DNA of 64,000 nucleotides from Candidatus Kapaibacterium sp. (GCA_026390695.1 JAPLFL010000037.1:1-64000), one strand, 5' to 3'; positions 16,539 through 25,890 are shown, counted from the first letter of the stretch. The notes: a model not told the origin generated them from the letters alone. Made by a program: numbers and translations.

Positions 16539-18821
16539 TTAAAATTGAACTGTAAAGCCGATACTGGGCAGAATACCAATGTCGGTATTTGTAATAACTT
16601 TTTGTTCTCGGGAATCCCAGCGAACAGAAGAAACATTCTTCCGGTTATAAATATCCTGAATATCAATATACGTAACAATAGCCATTGATTCAAAATTCCA
16701 TCTTTTGTCTAATCTGATATCTAATGCATGAAATGTGGCTAATCTTTCACCTTCATTATATTGAGTGTTATCTCGTTGTCCTGAGGATAAAAACGGAGTT
16801 GTCGGGGCTCCGGTTGATAATCTGAATTTTGTCGATGCTTCCCATTCACTATTAATTCTATAACCTAATACCATATTCAGAATTATTCTGCTATCATAAG
16901 CTCCATAATGTGTAGAATTATCTAAGCTTTTGAACTTTGATTCCGATAATGTTAAACTTAATAAACCATAAATCGGTATTTCACTTAATTTCTTCTGTAT
17001 GAATATTTCAACTCCCCGTGCATATCCGGTTGCATCACTTTTTAAAGGCTCCAAGCCAAATGGGATATCATTGGTTAAATCATCAAATCCTGATGGTGAC
17101 AGTACTGACGACGGTCTGTAAACACGTCCCGGATAATCGCCATACCATTTGTAATAAGCTTCTACCTGTACTTTTAAGTCCTCATACGGTGTATGTTCAT
17201 AACCAAAAACAATCTGGTCTGCTCTGATTGGTTTCAAATCCTGATTAGCTGCACCAATCAACCAGATAAACGATGGAGACTGATAAAAGCGCCCCGCGCT
17301 AAAAATTATACTTGAGACATCATTAATTGTATAAGTTAAGGATAAACGCGGAGAAAATTTTAAGTTATCTTTTAAAAAATTATAATAATCCATTCTTCCG
17401 CCCACAGTTAAGCGGAGTAATTCCATTCCTGTTGTAATTGAAATATATGTTGCATTACGTATTGCATGAAATGAAGTGTCAACTTTTAATTCCTGTGGTT
17501 TACCTAAATTATCCAATCTCATATACCCCGGAATGTAAACATCATATTTAAGAGTTGTTGCATATTTTATCTGATTTCCTATTACAAGTTCGGTATTTTG
17601 ACTGAACTGCCAGTTTATATCTGTTTTAAGGGAAGTTTCTGCTTCAGAGGACACATTTTTAAAGATTTCTATAAGATTTGAATCGTTCTGACGAACTGAA
17701 AATTTACTGTTTGTTTCGCCCAAAGTAATTGCCATGTAGCCTTTGTCAAATAAATGTTGCAGTGTCAACCCGGAGAAATATTGATTCTGATTCGGATCGG
17801 CAACCTGACTATTTGTGTAACGATTTTTAGGATTTGAATTATCCAAAGTTACATTATCCAAAGCTGCAACCGTTAGAAAAGAAAGTTGATTTTTATTGTC
17901 AAGTTTATAATTTACTTTACCTTGGAAATCCCAGTATTCTGGAATGAAACCAAAGCCAGCTGCTTTAAATATAAAATCAAGATAGCTTCTGCGAATACTG
18001 AACCAGTATGACCCATGCTCGGAAACCGGCCCCTCAATATTTCCACCAAAACCCGTAGCAGAAAGATTTAGTTTACCTGTCAATTTTTCCTCATTTCCGT
18101 TTCTAAGAGAAATATTGGTCATTGATGATAATTTATCCCCATAACGTGCACCATAGCCACCGGCAGAAAAACTAAGATTCCTTACAAAGTCAATATTGAT
18201 CAATGATAGTGGGCCTCCGGATGATCCCTGTGATCCGAAATGATTAATATTTGGAATTTCGATGTTATCAACTATAAAAAGGTTCTCAAAAGGTGCGCCA
18301 CCTCTGACGACTAAATCATTCCTTCCGGCTGAGGTTACTGCTACTCCCGGCAAAAGCGCTGTTGCGCGAATAACGTCTTCCTGTACTCCGGGAGAACGAC
18401 GTATATCCTCAGTGCTTAATGTTTGTGTGCTTGTCATTGTTTCAATCTTCTTATCAAAATAGCTTGACCGAACAATTAATTCTTTGCCACGAAAGATTTT
18501 TTCATTTAAATTTATTTCAAGAGTTATTGGGGAAGTTGAATTTACTACAACATTTGATTCAACAAACTTCTCAAACCCAAGTCCAGTAAATTGTACAGCA
18601 TATATTCCAACCTGAATGTCTTTGATTTTAAATTTACCCTCTATATCAGAGTATGCACCTAACTCAGTTCCCAATACTTTAACAGTTATTCCGCTCAAGG
18701 GTGATCGGTTCATTGAATTTAAAACCTGACCACTGATCATGCCTGTTTTAATATTCTGTGCTTTTATTGGAAGTAAATTTAATGTGATAATAACTGCAAT
18801 AAAGAAAAAGATGATCTTCAT
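16539..18821 (-). CDS. TonB-dependent receptor with carboxypeptidase-like N-terminal domain
   Basis: 760 residues: signal peptide 1-21; a CarboxypepD_reg-like domain (about 25-110, ISGQVLNSMNRSPLSGITV and GIYAVQFTGLGFEK); a plug (about 125-240, QEDVIRATALLPGV, RGGAPFENLFIVDNIEIPN); then a 22-strand-type barrel ending IGFTVQF with terminal phenylalanine. Energised uptake through the outer membrane; the substrate cannot be told. No SusD partner is adjacent, so it is not a classical polysaccharide utilisation pair. The plug sequence resembles receptors lacking a full TonB box at the N-terminus, common in Bacteroidota. Confidence 0.9.
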   Translation of the reverse strand: MKIIFFFIAVIITLNLLPIKAQNIKTGMISGQVLNSMNRSPLSGITVKVLGTELGAYSDIEGKFKIKDIQVGIYAVQFTGLGFEKFVESNVVVNSTSPITLEINLNEKIFRGKELIVRSSYFDKKIETMTSTQTLSTEDIRRSPGVQEDVIRATALLPGVAVTSAGRNDLVVRGGAPFENLFIVDNIEIPNINHFGSQGSSGGPLSLINIDFVRNLSFSAGGYGARYGDKLSSMTNISLRNGNEEKLTGKLNLSATGFGGNIEGPVSEHGSYWFSIRRSYLDFIFKAAGFGFIPEYWDFQGKVNYKLDNKNQLSFLTVAALDNVTLDNSNPKNRYTNSQVADPNQNQYFSGLTLQHLFDKGYMAITLGETNSKFSVRQNDSNLIEIFKNVSSEAETSLKTDINWQFSQNTELVIGNQIKYATTLKYDVYIPGYMRLDNLGKPQELKVDTSFHAIRNATYISITTGMELLRLTVGGRMDYYNFLKDNLKFSPRLSLTYTINDVSSIIFSAGRFYQSPSFIWLIGAANQDLKPIRADQIVFGYEHTPYEDLKVQVEAYYKWYGDYPGRVYRPSSVLSPSGFDDLTNDIPFGLEPLKSDATGYARGVEIFIQKKLSEIPIYGLLSLTLSESKFKSLDNSTHYGAYDSRIILNMVLGYRINSEWEASTKFRLSTGAPTTPFLSSGQRDNTQYNEGERLATFHALDIRLDKRWNFESMAIVTYIDIQDIYNRKNVSSVRWDSREQKVITNTDIGILPSIGFTVQF

Positions 18822-18999
18822 AGATTTTAATAAATTACTTAAAAAAGGCTATTAACGTTTATATCTTTCCAATATTTGAAATTTCATAGAAATATTTAAC
18901 TTTGTTGGATGTACAAAAAAAAACAATTTCTTTATTATAGTAAAATATTGTAATTTTGTAAAATAGTTTATTTTCAAACAAACGGGATAAAGAAAAACC

Positions 19000-19632
19000 A
19001 TGAAATATGAATGGAGAAAAGCAGAAAAGAAATTTTATCTGCCAGCTACAAACCCTGAACTCATAGAAATTCCTCAGATGAATTATTTTATTATCGATGG
19101 GAAAGGTAATCCCAATGATGAGTTTTTCGGTCAATATATTCAGGCTTTATACACGCTTTCTTATTCAATTAAAATGTCGCCCAAGAAAAATAACGCTCCT
19201 GACAATTACTTTGATTATACAGTTTATCCGCTCGAAGGAGTTTGGGACTTGACTGATGCCGCAAAGAATCTTTATAACGGGTCTTTTAACAAAAATGATC
19301 TGATTTTCCGTTTAATGATCCGTCAACCTAATTTTGTGAACGAGAATTACGCAAAAGAAATCATTGAAAAGACTCAAAAAGATAATCTCGGTAACCCGCT
19401 AATTGCCAAAACTACCTTTGAAACTCTTAACGAAGGGTTATGTGTGCAGATGACTCATATCGGATCTTATGACGATGAGCCCGCAAGCTTTGCAAAAATG
19501 GAACAATTCTGCGAAAAAAGCAATCTAATCAGAGCAAAAATGACGCATAAAGAAATATACTTATCCGATCCAAGGCGAACCGAAACATCAAAACTTAAAA
19601 CTGCTTTGAGAATTGAAGTAAAGAACAAATAA
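19000..19632 (+). CDS. GyrI-like small-molecule-binding domain protein
   Basis: 210 residues, soluble. MKYEWRKAEKKFYLP and NYFIIDGKGNPN, with the closing NEGLCVQMTHIGSYDDEPASF, are typical of the COG4832/GyrI-like family (SOUL/GyrI fold) that binds hydrophobic small molecules. No DNA-binding domain is attached. It is followed after 45 bp by a DHFR-family gene on the same strand. TAATTTTG at 18951-18958 may be its -7 element, but no TTTG is found at the proper distance. Confidence 0.82.
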   Translation: MKYEWRKAEKKFYLPATNPELIEIPQMNYFIIDGKGNPNDEFFGQYIQALYTLSYSIKMSPKKNNAPDNYFDYTVYPLEGVWDLTDAAKNLYNGSFNKNDLIFRLMIRQPNFVNENYAKEIIEKTQKDNLGNPLIAKTTFETLNEGLCVQMTHIGSYDDEPASFAKMEQFCEKSNLIRAKMTHKEIYLSDPRRTETSKLKTALRIEVKNK

Positions 19633-19677
19633 AATAATTAATATTCTATATAAATAACCCTACATTCAGGAAATTTT

Positions 19678-20208
19678 ATGGCAAGAAAACTAATATTGTA
19701 CACCGCTTGCTCCTTAGATTGCTTCATCGCCGGCCAAAATAACGAATTAGACTGGCTAATGGATGGAAATGAAAACGCAGACTTCGGTTATAAAGAATTT
19801 TACAGCTCAATCTCCACAACAATAAGCGGTTATAAGACTTACAGCGTCACTCTCGGCTTCGGACAGTTCCCTTATCCCGGCAAAGAAAACTTTATCTTCA
19901 GCCGAAATCACGAAAATAACGAAGGACATCCCGCAATTTTCATCAAAGAAGATCCCGTTGAATTCGTAAAAAAGCTCAAACTCCTCGAAGGCGGCGATAT
20001 CTGGCTCGTAGGTGGCGGACAGATCAACGGTTTGCTCATCGATGCCGATCTAATCGACGAAATGATCCTATTTTACGTACCAGTCGTTCTCGGACAGGGC
20101 ATTCCTCTCTTCCAAGGTAATCAACAAACAAGAAAATTAGAGCTAACCGATTCATTTATTTACGATGGCGGGATGGTAAAGCTGGTCTATAAGAAAATTA
20201 ATTATTAA
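19678..20208 (+). CDS. Dihydrofolate reductase-family (RibD C-terminal) protein
   Basis: 176 residues with the YwjB/YyaP-type DHFR fold: LYTACSLDCFIAGQNNELDWL at the start, TTISGYKTY in the middle, GGDIWLVGGGQINGLLI for NADP binding, and PVVLGQGIPLF at the end. The natural substrate is not established for this family. It is richer in C at third positions than its neighbours, which may hint at a different history. A mobile palindrome lies 40 bp after the stop. Confidence 0.85.
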   Translation: MARKLILYTACSLDCFIAGQNNELDWLMDGNENADFGYKEFYSSISTTISGYKTYSVTLGFGQFPYPGKENFIFSRNHENNEGHPAIFIKEDPVEFVKKLKLLEGGDIWLVGGGQINGLLIDADLIDEMILFYVPVVLGQGIPLFQGNQQTRKLELTDSFIYDGGMVKLVYKKINY

Positions 20209-20246
20209 AATAATAATAAATGCTAGTGTAAAAACACTTTATTGCA

Positions 20247-20312
20247 GTCATTCCTGCGAATGCAGGAATCTCCTTCGTTAAAATCGGGGATTCCTGCATT
20301 CGCAAAAATGAC
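20247..20312. repeat. Mobile palindrome (GTCATTCCTGCGAATGCAGG family), full hairpin
   Basis: Left arm 20247-20270 pairs with right arm 20289-20312 over 24 bases with two mismatches and an 18-base loop. Other members are at 22084-22107 (inside a gene) and 29736-29890 (tandem). Such REP-like elements are common in environmental bacteria; a terminator role for the DHFR-like gene is possible. Confidence 0.8.
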
Positions 20313-20346
20313 AAAGAAAAGATAATAGAATAAAAGGTTTAAAAGA

Positions 20347-20709
20347 ATGAACGAACTCGAACTATATTTAAGTCAAACAGATGATGAAATTATCAAACAT
20401 TGCCTGATTGAGACATTTCGTTCGGGCGGAAAGGGCGGACAAAATGTAAATAAAGTCGAAACAGCCGTTCGATTAAGGCATTTACCGTCCGGATTAGTCG
20501 TTAGTTCTCAAAAAGATCGCAGTCAATATCTCAATAAAAAGAATTGTATCGATAAATTACGAAAGAAATTCGCCAAATTGAATGAAAAGATCATCGAACG
20601 CGTGCCTACCGAAGTCCCATATTCCGTTCGTATCGAAATAATGAATAATAAAAAGAAAAGAGCAGCGACTAAGAAGCTAAGAATGAAACCGGATGAAATC
20701 AATGATTAG
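20347..20709 (+). CDS. RF-1 domain (GGQ) protein, peptidyl-tRNA hydrolase / ribosome-rescue type
   Basis: 120 residues: the codon-independent catalytic domain of class I release factors, with [14 protein letters not shown] (GGQ at 30-32). No codon-recognition domain is present. A basic tail ([16 protein letters not shown]) follows, as in ArfB/YaeJ-like rescue factors, where it enters the empty mRNA channel. It ends acidic (DEIND) instead of with the usual basic extension, so an RF-H-like role is an alternative. It stands alone. Confidence 0.82.
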   Translation: MNELELYLSQTDDEIIKHCLIETFRSGGKGGQNVNKVETAVRLRHLPSGLVVSSQKDRSQYLNKKNCIDKLRKKFAKLNEKIIERVPTEVPYSVRIEIMNNKKKRAATKKLRMKPDEIND

Positions 20710-20935
20710 TTAGGAATTAAGAGTTATAAGTTATGAGTGATGAAAGAAGGATTAAAAATGGATTTAGAGACTTTATTTATTCACAAATATAATGATATGA
20801 TGAATAAATATCCTGTTGTTATGAAATAAATTAGAATAATCATCTTGAAATATTATCATATCATGCAAATATTTATAATAATCTTTCGTCTAATACAATA
20901 TTTTACGTTCTAATACAATATTTTTACATTATTAA

Positions 20936-21226
20936 ATGCCGATATACTCAATAAATACGTCTCAGAAGACTTCGACACCTTTTAGCAAGAGACCAGCGTC
21001 GTTTAAGAAGGCTTCAGCATCATTTAAGAAGATACCGACGCCATTTAAGAAGGCATCGACATCATTTAAGAAGATACCGACGCCATTTAAGAAGACTTCA
21101 ACATCGTTTAAGGAGACATCAGCGCCGTTTAAGAAGGTTAATATACCGCATTATTTGATATATTCTATATTTATTACCATTATTTACTTATTTAATTATT
21201 TTATTTATATATTTAACGTTTATTAG
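20936..21226 (+). CDS. Mini-ORF B: 7-residue repeat peptide with hydrophobic tail
   Basis: 96 residues from an ATG: eight tandem heptapeptides FKKASTS / FKKIPTP (DNA 20981-21148), strongly basic, then a hydrophobic tail HYLIYSIFITIIYLFNYFIY (about 72-91) that could span a membrane. No family is recognised. The repeat begins each unit with TTTAAG, like mini-ORF A (TTTAAA). The minus strand is also open over the repeat, with FLNDVDA heptads that resemble the SLNSVEM heptads antisense to mini-ORF A. A chance open frame over a minisatellite is possible. Upstream, CTAATACAATATTTTACGTT is partly duplicated (about 20888-20930). Confidence 0.35.
   Translation: MPIYSINTSQKTSTPFSKRPASFKKASASFKKIPTPFKKASTSFKKIPTPFKKTSTSFKETSAPFKKVNIPHYLIYSIFITIIYLFNYFIYIFNVY
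20981..21148. repeat. 21-bp tandem repeat, eight units
   Basis: Units alternate between TTTAAGAAGGCATCGACATC and TTTAAGAAGATACCGACGCC types (each plus one base). The alternation points to amplification of a 42-bp pair. Confidence 0.95.
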
Positions 21227-21256
21227 AACTATTTTATTTCTTTATTTATATATATT

Positions 21257-22849
21257 ATGAAAACTTATACTCGCTACTATTTAATATTTATATTATTTAT
21301 ATATATATTATCGTTACTTTTGTCAATGCCGCCGGGACCTGATTTGATGGTTTTTATCAATGGCGCGAAAGCGATTGCTTCTGGCAATACCTTATATAAA
21401 GATTACATCGATATTAAACCGCCTTTGATCTATTATATTTATTATATTATTATAAAAATCTTTGGTACGGGCGAATATTCAATCAGATACTTCGACGTTT
21501 GCCTGCAAATATTGAACATTATGTTGATTTACAAAATGGTTTATAAGTTTAGTGGTAATCCCAAAGCATCTTATTTAGCAGCGTTTATATATCTTATCAG
21601 TTATGTAAACCTTGGGGCGACGGGAACATTGCAATGCGAGACACTTGCAGCACCATTATTTATAATAATATTATATATTCAAGCATCGGGCGATAATAGA
21701 TTAGCATCTAAGATTATACAGGGCATAACATTAGGGCTTATCATATCATTAAAATATACTTTGGGAATAATATTAATACCATTATTGATTGATACAATAT
21801 ATAATAATGGATTAAAGAGATCATTGAAACAATTAGCAATAATAGGATTGAGCGGAATATGTATTATTATTATAGTTCACATACATTTATTGAATCCTGA
21901 GTTAAGAAATTCTTATTTTACAATGTTAAAATACTTATCCGACTACTCTTCGGTGGCATCAATAAATCTTTCGACGATAAAAAATTCAATTAATATGATA
22001 GGATATTATTTTGGCGGGAATTATTCACTACTTTTAACATTTCTTTTATTTATTGGATTTATATTTACGCTTTCTCCAAACCTGTCATTCCTGCGAATGC
22101 AGGAATTCCCAGAGGAAAATTATCCCTTTTTGCGATTAATGAAACTAAGTTTACTCTTTTTTATATTTCTTTTCATATCAATTATTATTGAGAACAAGTT
22201 CTTTGTTTATCATTTTTCACGATTTTATCTTTTTAGTGCAATTCTTTCTGCTGGCGGCGTTATATTTCTGAGTAAATTTATCGCTTTATTTCATAAGAAA
22301 CATGATTTAATCAACAGATTTCTTTTATTTTGTTTAATGATATTTGCATTTATCTTTAGTCCGCTGCCAAGATTAGCTCAAAGCGCTGTATTGCAGTATT
22401 ATTATTTTGCAAATGCAGCCAAGTACGATGCTTTTATCGGCGCCGCTTCATATTACAAGCAATCCGTGCGTGAACAAAACCGCAGAGTTGCCGAAATTTG
22501 CAACGTGGATATTAATTCTAATGATCTTGTCGAGATAATTGGGATCAGTTCATCGAATTTGGGAGTATTTATGAAGCCCTCACGGCGAACTTCCTTTGGT
22601 CAGCCGTATTTCTATCTTTCTAAAAATTCACCCGGCGCGTGGAAGGAGAAGTTCTACGGCGAATTGAATGAAGCGAAATGGCTGATTATCAATACCGACG
22701 ATTCTCAATTTGAGGTGACCAATTATTTTGAGTCGAGTTATGAGATGATTTTGAAAGACAGTATTGCTTTCAAATATTTGAAAAATAATTTTAAACTTGT
22801 GGATTCCACAAAAATTTATAAAATATATCTTAAATATAATCGTTTATAG
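21257..22849 (+). CDS. Polytopic membrane glycosyltransferase (family 39/ArnT-like)
   Basis: 530 residues with about 10-12 hydrophobic helices and a soluble C-terminal part (about 385-530). The first periplasmic loop has GNTLYKDYIDIKPPLIYYIY, the acidic-then-KPP pattern of GT-C enzymes of the PMT/ArnT type that use polyprenyl-phosphate sugars. It probably adds a sugar to an envelope glycolipid or protein. A copy of the GTCATTCCTGCGAATGCAGG palindrome (22084-22107) lies inside the reading frame and encodes SFLRMQEF in a loop between two helices; the frame stays open. The RNase P RNA begins 5 bp after the stop. Confidence 0.75.
   Translation: MKTYTRYYLIFILFIYILSLLLSMPPGPDLMVFINGAKAIASGNTLYKDYIDIKPPLIYYIYYIIIKIFGTGEYSIRYFDVCLQILNIMLIYKMVYKFSGNPKASYLAAFIYLISYVNLGATGTLQCETLAAPLFIIILYIQASGDNRLASKIIQGITLGLIISLKYTLGIILIPLLIDTIYNNGLKRSLKQLAIIGLSGICIIIIVHIHLLNPELRNSYFTMLKYLSDYSSVASINLSTIKNSINMIGYYFGGNYSLLLTFLLFIGFIFTLSPNLSFLRMQEFPEENYPFLRLMKLSLLFFIFLFISIIIENKFFVYHFSRFYLFSAILSAGGVIFLSKFIALFHKKHDLINRFLLFCLMIFAFIFSPLPRLAQSAVLQYYYFANAAKYDAFIGAASYYKQSVREQNRRVAEICNVDINSNDLVEIIGISSSNLGVFMKPSRRTSFGQPYFYLSKNSPGAWKEKFYGELNEAKWLIINTDDSQFEVTNYFESSYEMILKDSIAFKYLKNNFKLVDSTKIYKIYLKYNRL
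22084..22107. repeat. Mobile palindrome half inserted in a coding sequence
   Basis: GTCATTCCTGCGAATGCAGG plus AATT, identical over 23 bases to the left arm of the hairpin at 20247. It encodes part of a loop at about residues 277-284 of the membrane glycosyltransferase. Confidence 0.85.
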
Positions 22850-22854
22850 ATTGG

Positions 22855-23345
22855 CTTTGCAGGGAAAACGGGTAGTCGCGCGAAATATTTGACATTTATT
22901 TGTAGAATATGACGTGAGGAAAGTCCGAACTCCATAGAACAATGCGCTTCGTAACGCGAAGGCGGCGAGTGAAAGGTATTATTTTTATGATATTGCTTAC
23001 GAGCCGACGGAAAGTGCAACAGAAAGCAGACCGCCAGAGGTTCGGCAGCAATGTTGTGCCTTTGGTAAGGGTGAAACGGTAGGGTAAGAGCCTACCAGCG
23101 GCGTTAGCAATAGTGCCGGCTTGGTAAACCCCGCATGGAGCAAAGCTAAGTAAGAATGATATTTCGGTGATAAAGCCGGAGCCGGGCTGTTCGTTCGGTT
23201 AAAACAGGTTTTTAATTTGTTTTTACTCATTCGGGTAAGCTGCTTGAGCCTCGTGGTGACGCGTGGCCTAGATAAATGACTACCTCCGCAGTGTTTTTGG
23301 GCACGGCGAAGACAGAATTCGGCTTATAGTTTTCTCTGCAAGGTT
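22855..23345 (+). ncRNA. rnpB: RNase P RNA
   Basis: Catalytic RNA that matures tRNA 5' ends. It shows the universal core: GAGGAAAGTCCGAACTCC (22916-22933), ACAGAAAGCAGACCGCC (about 23019-23035), GGTAAGGGTGAAACGGT, a CCAGCGGCG region, AAACCCCGC, and the 3' P4 strand ACAGAATTCGGCTTA (23312-23326). The ends pair as P1: CTTTGCAGGGAAAAC (22855-22869) with GTTTTCTCTGCAAGG (23329-23343). A T run follows (23344-23351) and may end transcription. At about 490 nt it is longer than most bacterial forms (about 350-410); the extra length is in AT-rich arms near 22975-23000 and 23155-23235. Confidence 0.95.
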
Positions 23346-23352
23346 TTTTTTA

Positions 23353-25008
23353 TTATTTTCCTTTTGGTAGGCAGAAACTGAAACTGGTTCCTTTTGCAAG
23401 TTCACTGATGACGGTAAGTTTGCTTTCGTGTTTTTCAATGAATTCTTTGCAAACTATCAGCCCTAAACCAGTGCCTCTTTCATTGGCTGTTCCTTTGGAG
23501 CTGTGAACAATATCAATCCTGAATAATTTTTTTAAATCATCGGATGAAATTCCAACACCGGAGTCAACGACCTTGACCATCAGGCAGTTTTCATTTTCTT
23601 CTATTTCTACGGAAATATTTCCATTAGCCATAGTGAATTTAACAGCATTTGATACAAGATTTCTCATAACGGTATAAATCATGTTTGAATCTGCAAATGC
23701 TTTATCATCTCCTTTGATTGAGTAAGTTAAATTCACTCCTTTATTCGAAGCTGTTAAGGAATAAGTCTCAAAAGTTTTTTCAACTAAAGTCTTCAAATGG
23801 CAATTTTCGGGAGAGAAAATGGTTTTACCTGACATTAACTGTCCCCAGCTGAGTAAATTCTCAAGTAAATCTTTAACAACTTTTGAAGCGGATAATATTT
23901 GATTTAAGTGATCTAATCTACTTTTATCATCAAGCTTAGTGTAATAATCCACTAACAAACTCGATATCAGAGTGACGGCGCCGATTGGATTTTTCAAATC
24001 ATGGGCGATAATGGAAAAGAACCGGTCTTTTGTTGAATTTAGTTCTTTAAGTTCTTTTTCGGAAGTTAAAAGTTTAGTGTTCAGATCAATTAATTTTCTT
24101 GAATCAGCTAAAATGGACTTCCTTGATTCTTCAAGTTCAATATTAATTTTTTTAAGCAGCTCTTCATTAATCTTTCGTTGCTGATTTTCTTCGTCGAGTT
24201 TTTCAAGAGCAACACTTAACTGTGAAGTTCTTTCAATGACTTTAGCTTCGAGCCCTTCGTTTAATTTATAAATTTCCAATGCATGATCTTCTCTTTCTTT
24301 ATTTCTTAAAATTATTTCTTTTAACATGTTGTTAAATTCCAAATAAAGAGTTCCGATTTCATCATTTGATTTAGCTACCAGGCTGATATTGAAATTACCT
24401 GTGTCAGAGATCTCTTTTGTTAATCTGGCAAGTTTCAGAATCGGTTTAGAAATAATTTTCTGAAGATTGCTTGCAAGGATATAAGTAATAATAATTGCAA
24501 TAACTAACAAAAGAAGCATTAATAGGATATAATTGTTTGTTTTTGACTTAACTAACTGGTAAGAACTTCTGATATGAATTGTGCCGTAGTTAATATTATT
24601 ATAAATAATTGGTTTGATTACGTGTAAAATATCACCTTCGGACAATATTCCATCTTTTATTTGTGGCTTTGAGTAAGCTTCAGTTTTTAATGTTGAAGAT
24701 TTTTTAATAAACTGAACATATTGTTTGTAATTAGTATCATAAATAGTAACATCGGTAATATAAGGGATAGCTTCAGTTTTTTCCAAAATCCCAAGACATC
24801 CTTTTTCATCATCAAAAAGAATAGGAGTAACACAATATTCCCCTACGAGTTTGGCATTAAGAACAGTATTATCAATCAGATCATTACGCAGTGTACGGTA
24901 TTCATTGAAAATAATAAATCCAATAGCGGCACTCAAAGCAAAGAATGTCACAAGAACAATTATAGCTTTAAGTTTCAATGAAATTGAAGGTTTGAAAATC
25001 ATTTTCAT
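23353..25008 (-). CDS. Sensor histidine kinase with CHASE8-like sensor and HAMP
   Basis: 551 residues: TM1 about 13-34, a periplasmic CHASE8-like domain about 40-155 (LNAKLVGEYCVTPILFDDEKG is its hallmark), TM2 160-180, HAMP 181-235, a long coiled coil 240-325, HisKA with FFSIIAHDLKNPIG (H336), and an intact ATPase (NLVSNAVKF, DSGVGI, GTGLGL). Its start overlaps the stop of a yfiR-like gene (TAATG). In Pseudomonas, YfiR restrains the CHASE8-HAMP-GGDEF protein YfiN; here the same periplasmic pair would control a kinase (inference). Confidence 0.9.
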   Translation of the reverse strand: MKMIFKPSISLKLKAIIVLVTFFALSAAIGFIIFNEYRTLRNDLIDNTVLNAKLVGEYCVTPILFDDEKGCLGILEKTEAIPYITDVTIYDTNYKQYVQFIKKSSTLKTEAYSKPQIKDGILSEGDILHVIKPIIYNNINYGTIHIRSSYQLVKSKTNNYILLMLLLLVIAIIITYILASNLQKIISKPILKLARLTKEISDTGNFNISLVAKSNDEIGTLYLEFNNMLKEIILRNKEREDHALEIYKLNEGLEAKVIERTSQLSVALEKLDEENQQRKINEELLKKINIELEESRKSILADSRKLIDLNTKLLTSEKELKELNSTKDRFFSIIAHDLKNPIGAVTLISSLLVDYYTKLDDKSRLDHLNQILSASKVVKDLLENLLSWGQLMSGKTIFSPENCHLKTLVEKTFETYSLTASNKGVNLTYSIKGDDKAFADSNMIYTVMRNLVSNAVKFTMANGNISVEIEENENCLMVKVVDSGVGISSDDLKKLFRIDIVHSSKGTANERGTGLGLIVCKEFIEKHESKLTVISELAKGTSFSFCLPKGK

Positions 25009-25565
25009 TATTCGTCTCCTTTACTATTAACAAGGGAACCATTTTGGAGTAATAAATGACTGATTTTAAAATTAGCGTTTTTAGCCGCTTTTTCATTAAT
25101 CTGGAATTTCAACTTAGATGATGAGAGATAAAAATTTATATGAACACCTTTTTCGCAGAATCCTGCACTCTGTCCTATAGTTAAGATGTTTTTGTTAGAA
25201 ATTTCTTTTAAAATAGTTTGTAGATTTGAGCTCATCGAAGGGCAAATGAAGAGAATCTGACAATTCCCAATTTTTTCGACAGATTTGACGAGGCGAATTT
25301 TTACTGTTCTATTTTTAATTTTTTGTTTGGAGTAAAGATTTTCAAGTTTTCTACCGAAAGGATTATCACCGAGAACAACAATTTCAAAAGGATCAGTGGC
25401 TGCATTAGCTTCTTCGGGCCATTCGATGAAACGAGCAAATTTCTCAAAGAAAGCTGCCTTCAATTCATATTCGTCGGCAATATCAGACGATTTTACTTCC
25501 GAATTGATGAACAAAAGGAAGGAAAATAAGATAACAGATATTTTTCTAAGAAATAGATACATCAT
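25008..25565 (-). CDS. YfiR family (DUF4154) periplasmic protein
   Basis: 185 residues: signal peptide 1-26, then DEYELKAAFFEKFARFIEWP (about 30-49), the DUF4154/YfiR signature, then IVVLGDNPFG and ILFICPSM, and the C-terminal ILTIGQSAGFCEKGVHINF followed by the FQINEKAAKNANFKIS motif. YfiR binds and represses a CHASE8 sensor domain in the periplasm. The adjacent kinase (translationally coupled) carries such a domain, so it is the likely partner. Confidence 0.88.
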   Translation of the reverse strand: MMYLFLRKISVILFSFLLFINSEVKSSDIADEYELKAAFFEKFARFIEWPEEANAATDPFEIVVLGDNPFGRKLENLYSKQKIKNRTVKIRLVKSVEKIGNCQILFICPSMSSNLQTILKEISNKNILTIGQSAGFCEKGVHINFYLSSSKLKFQINEKAAKNANFKISHLLLQNGSLVNSKGDE

Positions 25566-25890
25566 TAAATATGTGAAAGTAATTCAATTTGACTTTTAAT
25601 ATGTTCATATTTATAAAAATAAAGACCCAAATTATGTAAAATAAAGATAAACGTTCATAATTTTTAATTATTTTACTTTAACATATTTTTATTTGCAAAT
25701 ACCGTGCCACATGCATAAAACAAATCTATTCGAGTTTAGATCACTCCCAATTTGGATTCTTCTTTTACTTCTACGCAACAATTACGGTCTAAACAAACTT
25801 TTAAACTCCAAAATTTAAATATTTTAGTCAAAGCTAAAATAATTTTATTTTTCATTTGTCTATACCAAATAATTATATTAAAGGTATTAA
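25566..25890. other. Divergent intergenic region yfiR-like / msrBA
   Basis: 325 bp, AT-rich, holding the promoters of both flanking genes. No convincing TTTG-N19-TAnnTTTG match, repeat or small gene was found. Confidence 0.5.

Noticed and set aside
22816-23230. Two minus-strand open frames over 22816-23019 and 22997-23230
   Set aside because: They lie over the RNase P RNA and are shadows of its GC-rich structure.
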